From assembly GCF_902806685.2 (NCBI RefSeq), contig NC_048557.2:11293554-11357553 (forward strand): a stretch of DNA of 64,000 nucleotides, in the 5' to 3' direction. The stretch is from Maniola hyperantus (taxonomy: Eukaryota; Arthropoda; Insecta; Lepidoptera; Nymphalidae). The position numbers and the translations under genes were made by a program. A model generated the notes under the pieces. It did no database searches. It saw only the letters and a program-made list of their open reading frames with translations, and was not told the origin of the DNA. Shown here one piece after another: positions 1 through 11,667 of the stretch. The stretch's first letter is position 1. Each line of letters begins with the position of its first letter.

Positions 1-222
1 GACTTCGTCCGCGTGGACTACAAAATTTCAAAACCCTATTTCACCCCCTTAGGAGTTGAATTTTCAAAAATCCTTTCTTAGCGGATGCCTACGTCATAAT
101 AGCTATCTGCATGCCAAATTTCAGCCCGATCCGTCCAGTAGTTTGAGCTGTGCGTTGATAGATTAGTCAGTCAGTCAGTCAGTGAGTCAGTCAGTCACCT
201 TTTCCTTTTATATATATAAAGA
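1..222 (-). repeat. Lepidopteran short repeat, 'actactggacggatc' subfamily
   Basis: Carries cttcgtccgcgtggactac, a stretch on 'gatccgtccagtagtttga', then a (gtca)n run and a cctttttata tail. The same unit recurs at about 3425-3640, 7440-7565, 35605-35795, 40935-41155, 43612-43805, 52370-52595 and 60445-60635 in both orientations. It is cut by the left edge here. Confidence 0.8.
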
Positions 223-236
223 AGATGTATAGTTAC

Positions 237-327
237 GCTTCTGAGATGAGAGCTCGCAGCTTGCAGAACACCACCCCCAGGCTGTAGGGGTACTGGTGCC
301 AGTACACGGACAGGTCGTTTGGTAGCC
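237..327 (-). CDS. GPCR coding exon 2 (ECL1 and start of TM3)
   Basis: Acceptor tccgcag|GGCTAC and donor GAAGC|GTAACT. The 91 nt restore the frame of exon 1 as Phe-Gly-Leu-Pro-Asn-Asp and contain Trp and Cys at the places expected for ECL1 and TM3. It is too short to stand out as an open frame and was found by following the receptor family. It ends in phase 2. Confidence 0.85.
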
Positions 328-3300
328 CTGCGGACAAAGAGAATACATCAGTACCCTTACCCGGCTGAGTTTGTTGTGGGCTCTTCTCAGACCTGGGCGC
401 GTTTGGAACCCTCGTAGCTTTAGTTTTAAGTTTGCGTAATAATTATCACCACTATATATTACAAATCCAACATCTGACTATCAAAAAGAGTAATTTATTA
501 CCTATTTTGAATAAATCATTTGACTTTTTTTTTTAAAAGGAATATTAGCCATGTTAAATGACTAATATTCCCCTTTCCTCTCCAACTAAGCGTCAAGCTT
601 GTGCTAGGAGTAGGTACGACAATAGTGCAACGGGCGGGGTTTGAACCGTCGACCTTTCGGTTTTCAGTCCACTCCTATACCGGTTGAGCTATTGAGGCTC
701 TTGAGGCTTTGACTTATTATAAATGCGAAAGTGTGTTTGTTTGTTGGTTTGTCCATCAATTACGTCGCAACGGTGCAACGGATTGACGTGATTTTTTGCA
801 TGGGTATAGATAAAGGCCTGGAGAGTGACATTTTATCCCGGAAAATCAAAGATTTCCCACGGGATTCCTAAAAACCTAATTCCACGCGTCCTAAACCACG
901 TCATAATAACTAACTGCATGCCTCAGCCCGATCCGTCTAGTAGTTTGAGCTGTGCGTTGATAGATCATTCAGTCAGTCAGTAACATTTTCCTTTTATATA
1001 TTTAGATACAGATGAGCTTGAAATGTGATCGAAGTTTCAATTGAAGCCCGTAATGGACTCAATAAAGTCATGCTCCAGTTTTATGGACATTACGCACCCT
1101 GCAAGGAAGGTCGCGCTGTAAAGCTTTATTAAAAAGGGTGTGTTTATTGTTTATAATATCAGTATTTGTTCGAGTATAAAGTTAGCTCTGAACTAGTGGC
1201 ACAGAGAATTCAACCTCAAGAGTATACATTTATACAAGGTTTTGCATGAAAACTAAATCCCGCGGAAGGACATATGCTACTTTTTATCCCGGAAAATCAA
1301 AGAGCTCCCACGGGCATTTTTGAAACCCAAATCCACGCGTACGAAGTCGCGGGCATCAGATAGTTTATAATAAGGGTACTGATTTCTGTTCTATAGTGAC
1401 TCTCACCTTTCTTATGATTCACAGAAAAGATTAATTAAATAACTAACTAAATCTAGACTCAAACGAACTTGAATAGTAAATCACAAATGAATAGAAAGGT
1501 AATTAGAATTCGAGGGTGAAGCTTTCCAAAAATCGGTAGATTAAATTTATTACAGTAATTTAAACATAGTATTTTCCTCCATGAATGGATTTGGATTAGA
1601 TATTTGGTAGTGCCAATAAAATATTATTTAGTTTATTTCATCAAAACTCAAACGAAATCAATAGAAACGTCAAACGGTGCGTGTTTTTGATACCAATCGG
1701 ATTTATTTAGAGAAAGTTTTCGTAATTTGGGGCTTAAGTAATTGGATTTTCTTTCTCTTCATTTGGAAGGGTACGATTGATGACTAGTACAAAAGGAAAG
1801 GCGGTGATAGCCTAGTGGTTAAGACATCGGCCACCTATTCGAGCAGCCGAGGTTCGAGTCCGGGTGTGCACCTCTAGCTTTTCGAAGTTATAGTGCGTCT
1901 AAGTATTTACATATTTTATTTTATTTTATTTTATTTTATTGGTTTGCCAACAGATAGTACACATATTATAAAATAACAATTACAATTCACAGAGAAAAAA
2001 TTTAGAGTGTACACCCAATTACTGGCAAACCGGCATGCATTTTAAAAGCTTGCAAGTGCGGGATGGGATTACCAGTTAACTTAAAGCTAAAAATACAAAT
2101 ATGAAAAAATAAAAAATAAAAACACTGCAATTTACAATAGTACTAAATATTAAATACTAAATATTACATAAAACAAGAAAAATAAGAAAAATTACGAAGA
2201 AGCATACGAGTTTATAATGCTGCATCAATATACTGATGAATACATCAATATATGACTTGCTTTATCGATGAAGGCAAACATAGAAAACCTGAATGTCTGA
2301 GAGTTCTCCACAATAGCCGGGGCGGGTCGCTAGTTCTGTATATTTTTTACTAGCTGATGCCCCCGACTTCGTGCGCGTGGAATTAGGTTTTTTAAAAATC
2401 CCGTGGAAACTCTTTGATTTTCCGGGATAAAAAGTAGCCTCTGTCACTCTCTAGCTAGGTGATTCTCTAACTCAGTGTCTAACACTAAATGATAGCCACC
2501 GAGGTTGGTTGGTTCTACATTGCTGCTTCACTGGGTGATATTAAAAAAAATATTTTGGTAGAGAACCTTTAACGGATTAAAATTGAGCTCGGTGGCTATC
2601 ATTCAGTGTTAGAAACTGAGTTAGCGAATCACCCTGCAGGTCTTTATCTTTCCCATGCAAAAAATAACGTCAATCTGTTGTGACGTGATTGAAGGACAAA
2701 TCAATAAACCAACAAACAAACACACTTTCGCATTTATAATACGGGTACTGATTCGATGACAAGTAGGTAAGTCCTTGATCGCGATTTCATCTGACGGTAA
2801 GTGGCGATGCAGTCTAAGGTGGAAACGGGCTAGTTTGAATTTGCGGCAGTTTAATTAAATCTATGCATCTAATACGTTTCGATGCAGAATCGTACTGGAA
2901 CGCTAAATCGCTTCGTGGTACAGCTTCATTGTCCTTGTATTTCCTGTGTGAATACCTATTGTTTGTCAACATAATGTTGTTATTGTATTTACATTTCAAT
3001 ACAAAGTTGTATGGAAGCAATTGCCTTTGTATTCGGCTGCCCTAAACATAGGTACACATATAATATGATGATAATGTAAACCTTGTTTTGGTACGGAACC
3101 CCAATTTTTTTTATTCGATTACTAGTTAGCCCATGACTGCGATATCACCTGGTGGTAAGTGAACATGCAGTCTAAGATGGTAGCGGGCTAGGAAGGAATA
3201 TGTATATGGCACGGCATCGTACCAGAACGCTAAATCGCTTGGTGGCACCGCTTTGTCTGAAGAGTGGTAACTAGCGACGTCCGTAGCCTCCCACCAGACC

Positions 3301-5472
3301 AGACCAGAGACAATTTAGAAAATATAATTCCCAAACTGCCCCTGCAGGGAATCAAACCCGGTACTTCACATTTATAAGACCACAGCTTTTACCACTGCGC
3401 CATGGAGGTCCCAATATAAGGGATTGTCAATCTTCTAAATATATAAAAGGAAAAGGTGACTGACTGACTGATCTATCAACGCACAGCTTAAACTACTGGA
3501 CGGATCAGGCTGAAATTTGGCATGCAGATAGCTATTATGACGTAGGCAGCCGCTAGGAAAGGATTTTTGACAATTCAACCCCTAAAGGGATGAAATAGGG
3601 GTTTGAAATTTGTGTAGCTAGTATAGGTATAAGTAATAATAATTGGGTTTTGTCTCAATTATTCGGATGATAGAGCTCTCAAAGATGGCTTTTAATAACA
3701 AAATTCTTCCCCTCGCCTTTTGTCCCTTTTACAAGTTCTTTTTAACGCAAAAAACTCAATATTTCAATATTCCCTCGCAAATCTACAGCAATTTAAATTG
3801 TACTTTGTCAGTCATTAACGCAGCTTCGCTAAGGGTCTTTTCACACGAATATTATAAAGATCAAAGTTTGTGTGAATGTGTGTGTATGCTTGTTACTCTT
3901 TCACGCAAAAACTACTAAACTAAACTACTGGACGGATTTGACTGGAATTTGGAATGAAGATAAATTATACCCTGAATTATTAACACAGGCTACTTTTTAT
4001 AGAAATGATATTATTAATTGAGCCTATAACCATAATGAGCATCATCAATTGGGTACTTCACTCCAATTTTTTTATTACTTTATTATAAACTAAGATAAAA
4101 ATAATGACGTAAACTGAAAAAAACTAATTAAATCGATCAAATAACAAAAAAGTTGTAAGCATTTAAATATTTTTGATTAGACAGAGATAGCGATATAGGA
4201 TTTTGACGTCACACCTTACGAATGCTACAGTAGCTTCGTGCGGTTTCATACAAATTTTCGTTTTGTGAGAAAGGGATAGAAGACCCTCTCACTCCAAAAT
4301 TAAAATGCCTGTAACTTTGTAAATCTTTGTTGGATTTTAATATTTTTTCAGCGTACGTCATTATTTTTATCCTAGTTTGTAATAAAGTAATAATATTTAT
4401 CAAATTAAATAGTAGGAAAATACCCAATTATGCGCTCTACCTACAGCAAGGCAACAGAGTGAACTGGAGTGATGAAACTCTTGGTTTGATCCTAAATCGA
4501 CGATATGTCAAATATTAGGCTACGGTGACTTTATATCATTGAAAAATAGGGTTACCTTAATGCTACCTGCGTCAAATGTACTAACATTTGACGCCTGCCA
4601 GTGACGTCGACGCCTCGTCATATTGGTCGTGAACTGTTTTTTTTGTTAAATAGTGTAATTTCTCTAATAGTTAAATGTTAGGGTCTTACATTGTATGGAA
4701 GTTGGAAGTTATTGGTGACAAATTAAAAAACTGTAACGGCACGATTTTTTTTTAAAGAATATTAGCCATGTTAAATGACTAATATTCCCCTTTCCTCTTC
4801 AACTAAGCGTCAGGCTTGTGCTAGGAGTAGGTAAAACGATGCCGAGCCGTTGAGAACGCAACCGTATGCATGTGAAAAGGTCCTAAAGGATTTAAGCTAG
4901 AGTGACCAGACGAGCGTTGGCAAATTAATTAGTTTAAATGCGATCGATTTATTTTCGGTTTTACCGCCAAACCGGTATCGATTCACGGTTAATAGGTATT
5001 CATTAAGCATTCGGAAACCGATTTACTGTAATCGATTCCGCCGCTGTCCGTGAAACTGTGAAAAATGTTGATTGCTGAATACTAATTTATTACTGTAGCC
5101 GTTGTGATCTTAATTTGATCACATTAAGATTTCCCTGATCAATGAACCCGACTGCCCTCTGTCCTTACACTTGGTAAAATATAACATTGAGATCCGTAGG
5201 AGAACTAGAGTTACCGACGTAGCTCAACGGGTTGCGAAGCTGAAGTGGCAACAGAAAGTGCACATAGTCTGAAAATATGACAGACGTTGGGGTCCCAAGG
5301 TAGTATAATGGCGACCTCGCAGTGAAAATCGCATTATGAGCAGAAATCCCCCCCCCCCACTAGGTGGAAAACCAGATTAAAAGAATCACAGAGAGCCGCT
5401 GGATTTAGGCGGCACAGGGTAGTGATGTGTGGAAGTCATAATAATGTACAGCAGTTGTCGTCTATCTGTTGT

Positions 5473-5521
<49 letters not shown>

Positions 5522-5940
5522 AATATAACATCAGCAAAGTGAAGTGACGTAGACCACGAGTTAGATAGCTAAGAAAACAGCTGGAATAATCTATATTTAT
5601 AACTAAACTGAAACTGTATAGTATGGATGCAATAGACAAACTTACCAAAGAGCAGCAGTAATAGATCGCTGAGCGCCAAACTGAACAGATAGTAGTTGGT
5701 GTCGGTGTGCATGGCGGGGTGCCTCACGATCACCACGCACACTGCGACGTTGCCCACCACCCCCGTCACGAAGATGACCAGCAGGAACCCCGTGATGGGC
5801 ACTATGCGCGACAGCGGCAGGCGGCGGGGACCCATCAGCCACCAGAGCATCTCATCTTCACTGCAGTCGAACACACTCAGGTTTGTGCACCGCGTATAGA
5901 ACTGTTCTGAGGTCTCATTTCGCCGAAGGAAGTCCTCCAT
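237..5940 (-). CDS. Neuropeptide GPCR, CAPA/pyrokinin-receptor-like, first two coding exons (partial gene)
   Basis: Plasma-membrane rhodopsin-class receptor, probably for a CAPA- or pyrokinin-type neuropeptide. Two exons are visible: 5646-5940 and 237-327, joined by a 5,318-bp intron (GTAAG donor, CAG acceptor, phase 1). The extracellular N-terminus has possible N-glycosylation sites at N8 and N20. TM1 is about residues 46-72 with GN at 63-64, followed by a MHTDTNYYLFSLALSD loop/TM2 signature with the conserved Asp at residue 92. Exon 2 continues with FGLPNDLSVYW, the first extracellular loop, and FCKLRALISEA with the TM3 cysteine. The remaining TM segments lie beyond position 1. The family is clear; choosing CAPA receptor over pyrokinin/PBAN receptor rests on remembered motif resemblance and is uncertain. 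Confidence 0.82.
360..536 (+). repeat. 3' tail of a non-LTR retroelement ending in gactttgac-type repeats
   Basis: Contains gtttgttgtgggctcttct, ctcgtagctttagttttaag and aataaatcatttgac. Further copies are at 29935-30123, 31675-31832 and 41967-42653; the last is split by a palindromic element. The variable number of TTTGAC units at the end looks like a LINE or SINE 3' terminus. Confidence 0.7.
533..703 (-). repeat. tRNA-derived SINE, family S2
   Basis: Read on the minus strand it begins like a tRNA (cctcaatagctcaaccggta), has a B-box-like ggttcaaaccccgcccg, and ends in an attagtcatttaacatggc tail. Other copies: 4748-4835 (partial), 22917-23070, 33985-34160 and 46919-47068. It is not a functional tRNA: the cloverleaf does not close. 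Confidence 0.8.
712..1380 (+). repeat. Lepidopteran short repeat, 'gggattttt ... tccacgcg' subfamily, two partial copies
   Basis: 712-985 and 1255-1380 carry tttattataaatgcgaaagtg, a gttggtttgtcc run, 'tatcccggaaaatcaaag' and 'ttcccacgggat'. This is the commonest repeat of the window. Other copies lie near 6080-6290, 9280-9375, 11282-11505, 15730-15945, 16645-16750, 23098-23325, 31400-31625, 34165-34350, 41690-41945, 49488-49640, 54535-54760 and 62165-62370. Confidence 0.75.
1400..1797. other. AT-rich receptor-intron DNA, nothing recognised
   Basis: No credible exon, RNA gene or repeat seen on either strand; only short chance frames. Confidence 0.5.
1798..1945 (+). repeat. tRNA-derived SINE, family S1, 3'-truncated
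   Basis: Head gatagcctagtggttaagac and B-box-like ggttcgagtccgggtg, then (attttatttt) simple sequence. A full copy is at 37344-37642. Confidence 0.75.
2345..2755 (-). repeat. Lepidopteran short repeat interrupted by an inverted-repeat element
   Basis: The 'gatgcccccgacttcgtgcgcg' repeat runs to 'gtcactctct' and resumes at 'caggtctttatct', as in uninterrupted copies such as 23098-23325. The interruption is the hairpin element at 2458-2634. Confidence 0.75.
2458..2634. mobile_element. Small inverted-repeat element (MITE M1) nested in a short repeat
   Basis: Ends ggtgattctctaactcagtg and its near-complement ctgagttagcgaatcacc, with a second inner stem 'gatagccaccgag / ctcggtggctatc'. About 177 bp with no coding capacity. 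A diverged copy sits in intron 2 of protease gene C (47434-47604). Confidence 0.75.
3112..3418 (-). repeat. tRNA-derived SINE, family S3
   Basis: The minus strand starts gacctccatggcgcagtggt, has gggtttgattccctgc (B-box-like), then a body with 'gccaccaagcgatttagcg' and a tail 'cttaccaccaggtga...gggctaact'. Partial copies are near 2780-2960, 9540-9630, 17865-18020, 20690-20875, 33690-33800, 39695-39755 and 49690-49870. Confidence 0.7.
3425..3640 (+). repeat. Lepidopteran short repeat, 'actactggacggatc' subfamily
   Basis: Starts tataaaaggaaaaggtgact with (gact)n and continues to gtttgaaatttgtgtag; same family as the copy at the left edge. Confidence 0.8.
3641..4745. other. AT-rich receptor-intron DNA
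   Basis: About 1.1 kb without a recognisable exon or repeat. The open frames near 3643-3918 and 4209-4518 show no family signature, no consistent splice sites and biased AT-rich composition, so I treat them as chance. Confidence 0.5.
5187..5425 (+). mobile_element. RTE-type LINE, 3' coding fragment (degenerate)
   Basis: 'gagatccgtaggagaact', 'gcgaagctgaagtggcaaca', 'gacgttggggtcccaaggt' and a following 'gattaaaagaatcacagag' stretch match the C-terminal end of RTE reverse transcriptases as seen better preserved at 48455-48905. Frame breaks are present. Confidence 0.7.
5471..5521. repeat. (GAT)n microsatellite
   Basis: About 15 perfect trinucleotide units 3' of receptor exon 1, inside its first intron. 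It yields a spurious poly-His frame on the minus strand. Confidence 0.95.
5646..5940 (-). CDS. GPCR coding exon 1 (N-terminus, TM1, TM2)
   Basis: ATG at 5940 in the context taaaATGG. The frame is open for 98 codons plus one base, ending at CTTTG|GTAAGT. The frame continues past the donor only into non-family residues. No hydrophobic start resembling a cleaved signal peptide is seen, as is usual for this class. Confidence 0.88.
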
Positions 5941-7440
5941 TTTAGTAATGTTTTTACTGTTCTATTGAACTTTTAATAAAAATCACTCACAAGTAACTTG
6001 TATGTCTATTTCAGTCACTGTTACCCAAAAACAACGGATTACTATACGTCTTAAGGCTTCATAGCCATAATATATTAAACTAGATGATGCCCGCGACTTC
6101 AGCTGCGTGGATTTAGGTTTCTACAAGTCCCGTGGGAACTCTTCGATTCTCCGCGATAAAAAGTAGCATGTGTCCTTTCCCGGGATGCTAGCTATCTCTT
6201 TACCAAATTTCGTCAAAATCGGTTGAATGAATGGGCCGTGACAATCTAGCAGACAGACACACATATAATATTAGTATGGATCAGTATGGATAGTTAAAAA
6301 CACCTTAGTTTTGCTCAGTACTGAAAATACTTTCTAAGTGGGAGTATGGTGGGAGTATTTGGCAGATTATTGCCCACACATAGTATTGCCATGTTAATAG
6401 TTAGCTATAATTTTTTTCTATAGTATCAATTCTATGTTAATTATTGAAAATGACTGGTTTTCGTAAAACCAAGGGTTTTCCTATTAAATTGAAACACATT
6501 GAAATTCCCAAATGGAAACTAAAAATAAGAAAACTATTGTATAGTATATCCTGTATTTTTTATTCTTTGTGATAGTATTTATAGTATTTAAATTAAATTA
6601 AATTAAATATTTTTATACCGTAACCCTTTTATAAAATAAGTTATCGCAAAGTTTCATTCCAATCTAATAATTATAAATAACTAAAATAAAATAAAATGTT
6701 TTAATTCGACTAATAAAAGGATCGTAATTATGGAAGAAATCTGGAAGAAATCTCTGTTAAGAGATAAGCATTTCCAATGCAACTTAATTCATTATTAAGT
6801 ACTTTGTAACTAAAATTTTGTTATATGAAAAATAGAAAAAAAAATTGGATTCTGATTTTAATTTCAATCAATTTTGTTCATAAAAGTTATACTAGTACGT
6901 TTTAATACAAAATACTTCTATAATAACAATTTTCAAAAGGTTTTCTTTCTACATTATTAGTGTTCCATACTCGATAGTAAAAGTCGGGCCACTTAACATG
7001 TGTTTGTCTATCTGTCACACTTATTTTCTTCCGAAACTATTATAAATATAAAACTGAAAGTTACCGCTATTATAAAAACATAGTACTTGTAATTAGAATT
7101 TTTACAATATTCACCAATATTATTTAAACTCCGTAAGTACTTATTTTTAAAAATAGACCTAAAAACTTTTTTAGTAAACTCGTAAACTTCGTAGTGGTTC
7201 GTAGCGCTATCTACGGGTCTACGAGGCTACGTCCGTAGCGGGACGCGGGAAGGCTCAGACTGAACATGGGATGAAGCATGCTCCATTTAGTTTCTGAGGA
7301 CGAAAAGAACGATATTTTATACAATAGAAAGCCGTAACTTTTAATGATAAAACGCTTTGCTACGAAATAGTTTCTCTATATTATGTTATAATAATTATTT
7401 ATATTAAAGGAAAACTGACTAACTGGCTTATGAAGTATGA
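5941..7440. promoter_or_regulatory. 5' flank of the receptor gene; no defined site
   Basis: Should contain the 5' UTR or an upstream intron and promoter of the receptor. I see a short repeat at 6080-6290 and then about 1.1 kb of AT-rich, apparently unique DNA. No TATA or initiator site can be assigned with confidence. Confidence 0.3.
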
Positions 7441-8052
7441 AGTACTAGATTATTCCTGCGCTTTCGTTCGCGTGGACTACACAAATTTCAGAACCCTATT
7501 TAACCCCCTTAGGAGTTGAATTTTCAAAAATCCTTTCTTAGCGGATCTCTACAGTAATAATAGCTATAGTAATAAATAATAATAGATTAGCTATAAAGTA
7601 AAAAAACCGGCCAAGTGCGAGTCAGCCTCGCGCAATGAGGGTTCCGCACTACAGTCGTATTTTTTCGACATTTTGCACGATAATTCAAAAACTATGATGC
7701 ATAAAAATAAATCAAAATCTGTTTTAGAATGTACAAGTGAAGACCTTTCATAATAATATGATACCCCACTTGATATAGTCACTCACTTCGAAAGTTGAAA
7801 TACTAATTATTAGTTCATGACAACAATTTAATTTTGTTTGTGTGATCTAACCCTAAATTCACGGTTTTCAGATTTTTCCCCTAAAGCCAGCTATAAGATC
7901 TACCTACCTGCCAAATTTCATGATTCTAGGTCAACGGGAAGTACCCTGTAGGTTTCGTGACAGACAGACAGACAGACAGAATGACAGACAGACAGACAAC
8001 AAAGTGATCCTATAAGGGTTCCGTTTTTCCTTTTGAGGTACGGAACCTTAAA
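7440..8052. repeat. Short repeat followed by a full 'ggttccgtacctcaaaagg' element
   Basis: 7440-7565 is the 'ggacggatc' subfamily. 7603-8052 is a ~450-bp element running (minus) from ggttccgtacctcaaaagg through a (gaca)n tract, 'gttgacctagaatcatgaaa' and 'ccgtgaatt' to 'ctcgcacttggccgg'. Other copies: 10015-10066, 10676-10735, 13640-13985, 24500-24895, 26195-26615, 34690-34900, 47075-47215 and 52196-52365. Ends are constant but not inverted, which suggests a retroposon; I cannot name it. Confidence 0.7.
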
Positions 8053-8575
8053 AACACACAATTATAAGTAATGCGGTCTCCTTTTGAAGTTGGTAAAAAA
8101 GTGGTGCTGTTTTTATTTATAAATAACCCATTGAACGTTTCCATTTCGGCGGTTCCGTAATACAAGGAGTGCACTTTCATTTTACGCATCGGTAATTTTT
8201 TTTACCCTCCAGAGGAACTTTATAAATATTTTTGACGGTTTTACAAGAATAAACTGAAATATATAAACGGAAGAAATTAATTTCATTTAATTCAAACATC
8301 CACACTTTCACATTTATAATATTAGTAGGATAGATAACAGCGTTCCCAACTGCGTCGCATAGGGAGATCATCAAAGCTAATCCTTAGCAGAGATAATTTA
8401 TTACATCTCTGGTAACTAGTTAGTGGAATGACGGACCGATTTGCATGTCCTGGATGTTCCGGATTACAATGGAAAGTTCCCGGACGTTAATTACTGGTAT
8501 TGTCTCCCAACTGTATAGAATTAGTCGCCAGGGTCGCCTCTAGTCCATGGCGCCTGGCGCCCTCTAGAGTTGAGC

Positions 8576-8814
8576 CATTATGAACGTGCGAACCGAGTCA
8601 TAAACCATTTTTATCAGACCTCTCGCTCTCACTTACAGGCCTTATGAAACTGGAACTTGATGCTCTGGTGTTCAGTGTAACAGTAAAAAAAAGGATTTGT
8701 CGATAGCCCCAGAGCTACTGCGTCCGAACGGCATCCATTTATCCATAACGACTTCTCACAACCCTATAATCGTAATGATGATCCAGTTCGCACGTTCGTA
8801 AGGGCTCAACTATA
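8576..8814. mobile_element. Inverted-repeat element (MITE M2)
   Basis: Termini ctagagttgagccatta and taagggctcaactatag, with an inner stem 'cgtgcgaaccgagtcat / gatccagttcgcacg'. A second copy, enlarged by a nested repeat, lies at 13564-14020 next to the stop codon of gene A. Confidence 0.75.
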
Positions 8815-10135
8815 GTAGGCGCGTGAGCAAAATGGCACTAAGACCGTAAGTTAATTGACAAACTTTACTAAGGTATAAATGATACTTATAGGTAAGAGTG
8901 TTCATCATCACTTATCACCAGGTGAGTTTGCAGTCAAGAACTCATTCGTCACCGTATAAAAATCAAGGTAGCAATGCTGAAGAAATGAAATGTAATGAAA
9001 TAATTTAAGGTAGAATTACTCTGCATAAAAAAACTCAAGCCCGCTAGCAGTGGGCTGTGGTGGTGGGGACGACGTAATTTCAGAAGTTGAAACACTGCTA
9101 GCATTTTCCGCGATGAATAACTGATTCGTTAAAACTCTTTTCTCCGTCCCCGGGAAACTCAACTTTTTGAAAACTAGTTTTGGGTCCCTGGACTATAAAG
9201 AGTTTATGCTTTCGCACATTACAATTCAATGCGTATTTAAGAGATTTTTTTCGTAAACGGTATTCTATTTATTTTAAACTAGCTGATGCCCACGACTTTG
9301 TATGTGTGGATATAGGTTTTTAAAAATCCCGTGGATTTCTCGGGATAAAAAGTAGCCTATATCACTCTCCAGGTCCACCAATAGGTACCATAAATAAAAA
9401 TAAATAAAAAATAAAAAATAAAAACCGACTTCAATAACTACCAACACTAAAAAGTAAAAATAATTTAATTTACTACCCAATATGTTATGTATACAAGAGT
9501 TATTGTAGTTCTATAGTAATTTAATAAAAACTGTCATACCCCTTCCAGGTTAGCCCGCTATCATCTTAGACTGCATCATCACTTACCACCAGGTGAGATT
9601 GCAGTCAAGGGCTAACTTGTATCTGAATAAAATAAAAAAAAAATTTTATAGAATGAAAAACATTAACTTTTTTTGAGAGCAGCACTCGGGTTTTCATTCG
9701 AAACTCCTAACTCGTTTATAGTTATTTCGTGAACGAACTACAAAACTACAAACGTCAGTTAGTTTACAAAAAAAAGAAACAAACCCTTTTATTGAATAAA
9801 ACTAGCGCTGCAATACTGAAACTAAAAGGAAAGGGTGTTATGTACTACATAAAAGGGCTTGGATACCGCTATCCACACGCGTTTTCCAATATTTACTTTC
9901 TGTCCCTAGTGTCTGGGAAAACTGGTTTATGTGTCAATATATCGGCATTTCGGTTTCGCCATAGGATGGGATATTTGCAGGGCTTAAATTAGTACTTTTT
10001 AGGGTTATAGGAGGGTATACCTCAAAAGGAAAAAGAAACCCTTATAGGATCACTTTGTTGTCTATCGTTTCCTTACGATGTTTTCATTTACCGTTAAAGC
10101 AAGTGTTTAATTACATAAAACGCACATAACTCCGC

Positions 10136-10220
10136 AAAGTGAGAGGTGCGTGCCCGGGATCGAACCCCCGACCTCCGATTAGAAGGCGGACGTCCTAACC
10201 ACTAGGCTATCACAGCTCTA
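10136..10220 (-). repeat. SINE family S1 head
   Basis: 'cccgggatcgaacccccgac' and 'cctaaccactaggctatcac' are the complement of the S1 tRNA-like head. Only the head and a few flanking bases remain. Confidence 0.75.
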
Positions 10221-10542
10221 TCAAGTAAAATATTTGTATCAAAATACCTGTAAAAAATTGAATTCTACCAAATTCTACTGATTAAAGATTTTGGGATAGA
10301 TTACATTATTCAAGAAAAAGTTTCAATCTGCATTTTATATGTAATCTAAAGAGCGATACTTGTATATTTTCGCTCGAAGAGAATAATTTGTTGGCAGATG
10401 TCTCTTGCTTGTCTGAATTTATATTGCTTCGAATGAAATTATTCCAAATTGCTTGCTTTTTTCATTTGTTTTATTAAAATTGCTTAGGCTTTGTGGTTAT
10501 TTTTGTATTCGAGCTTAAAATACCTATGCAAAGAAGTTAGTA

Positions 10543-10645
10543 TAGGGCTCTCTCTGTTACGTAGTCCCATACAAATGATAGAGACGAAAATCTCAGTAAC
10601 CATTTTGAGACACCAACCAATCACAGACATGTTTTCAAAAAACAT
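10543..10645 (+). repeat. Half copy of foldback element M3
   Basis: 'gctctctctgttacgtagtc' to 'accaaccaatcacagac' matches one arm of the element at 13211-13530; the other arm is absent. Confidence 0.7.
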
Positions 10646-11443
10646 TCAATATTCAATTGGAAAACGTTTTCAAAAAATCCGGCCAAGTGCGAGTTAGACT
10701 CGCGCACCAATGCTAGGGTTCCGTACTCGGGTTTGTTTTTTGTGACAAATATTTTTTGCAAATAAATAATATTTCCTTGGAGAGGATTGAAAAGTTCCTC
10801 ATACCACTGGTCCGGAATGCCCGCACTACCGAAAAGAACCAACAAGAAACTCGGCGGTTGCCCTCTGCATTATAACCTTCTCATTCTGAGAGGAGCCCCA
10901 TACTTAGTAGGTGGTAACGTGGCGATAGGTTAATCTTATTTAGTGTAATTCGTTCTACGCTCTTAATTGGATGTTAAGGATTCTTTTTTCTTTAGGTACT
11001 TGAAGTTTTTTCTTTAGGTAGATACTTAGGTTAGGTTCTTTAGGTACTTGAGAAAAAATTATCTCGTAATAATATTAAATTCGATACAGTTGTTTATATT
11101 ACATCATTATACCTGTTACAATGTTATGTTATGTAATATACCTACGCTTTGAAACTAATTGGTGGAGACATCTAAAAAGCTTTCTGTAATGCGATATTTT
11201 TCTCGTATGTGAGTATTATGTATCATATAGATTACGGAGGATGAAAAGCCTGTTTTTTTCTCTGTTCAATAAAAAATAATTATGCCCGCGACTTCGTCCG
11301 CGTGGATATATGTTTAAAAATCCTGTGGGAACCATGGATATTTAGGAATAAAAGTAGCCTATGTGATAATCCAAGATATTATAATCTATCTCCATTCCAA
11401 ATTTCAGCCAAATCCGTCCAGTAGTTTTTGAAGGAAAGAATAA

Positions 11444-11446
<3 letters not shown>

Positions 11447-11480
<34 letters not shown>
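11447..11480. repeat. (AC)n microsatellite inside a short repeat
   Basis: About 17 dinucleotide units replacing the usual (gaca)n tract of the short repeat at 11282-11505. Confidence 0.9.
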
Positions 11481-11484
<4 letters not shown>

Positions 11485-11667
11485 GAACTTTCGCCTTTAC
11501 ACTATTAGTTTGATTACGGGGGTGTTATATTATTTTGTCAATTTTGAATATTTAGAATATAACTTTGTTTATGCACTTGTACGGCTAACAATATCGCGAC
11601 GTAATTAGAAACAGCGCCATCTAGATTCAGCTATTTGCAACACGTTTGAAAGGTTTGACTTAATATT

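Noticed and set aside
1798..1870. tRNA genes suggested by A- and B-box-like sequences (also near 10140, 22920, 34130, 37350 and 48230)
   Set aside because: All belong to dispersed SINE families with long bodies and tails; none closes a proper cloverleaf with a matching acceptor stem.
5436..5910. His-rich minus frame and several alternative frames over receptor exon 1
   Set aside because: Microsatellite translation, and antisense or shifted readings of the receptor exon.
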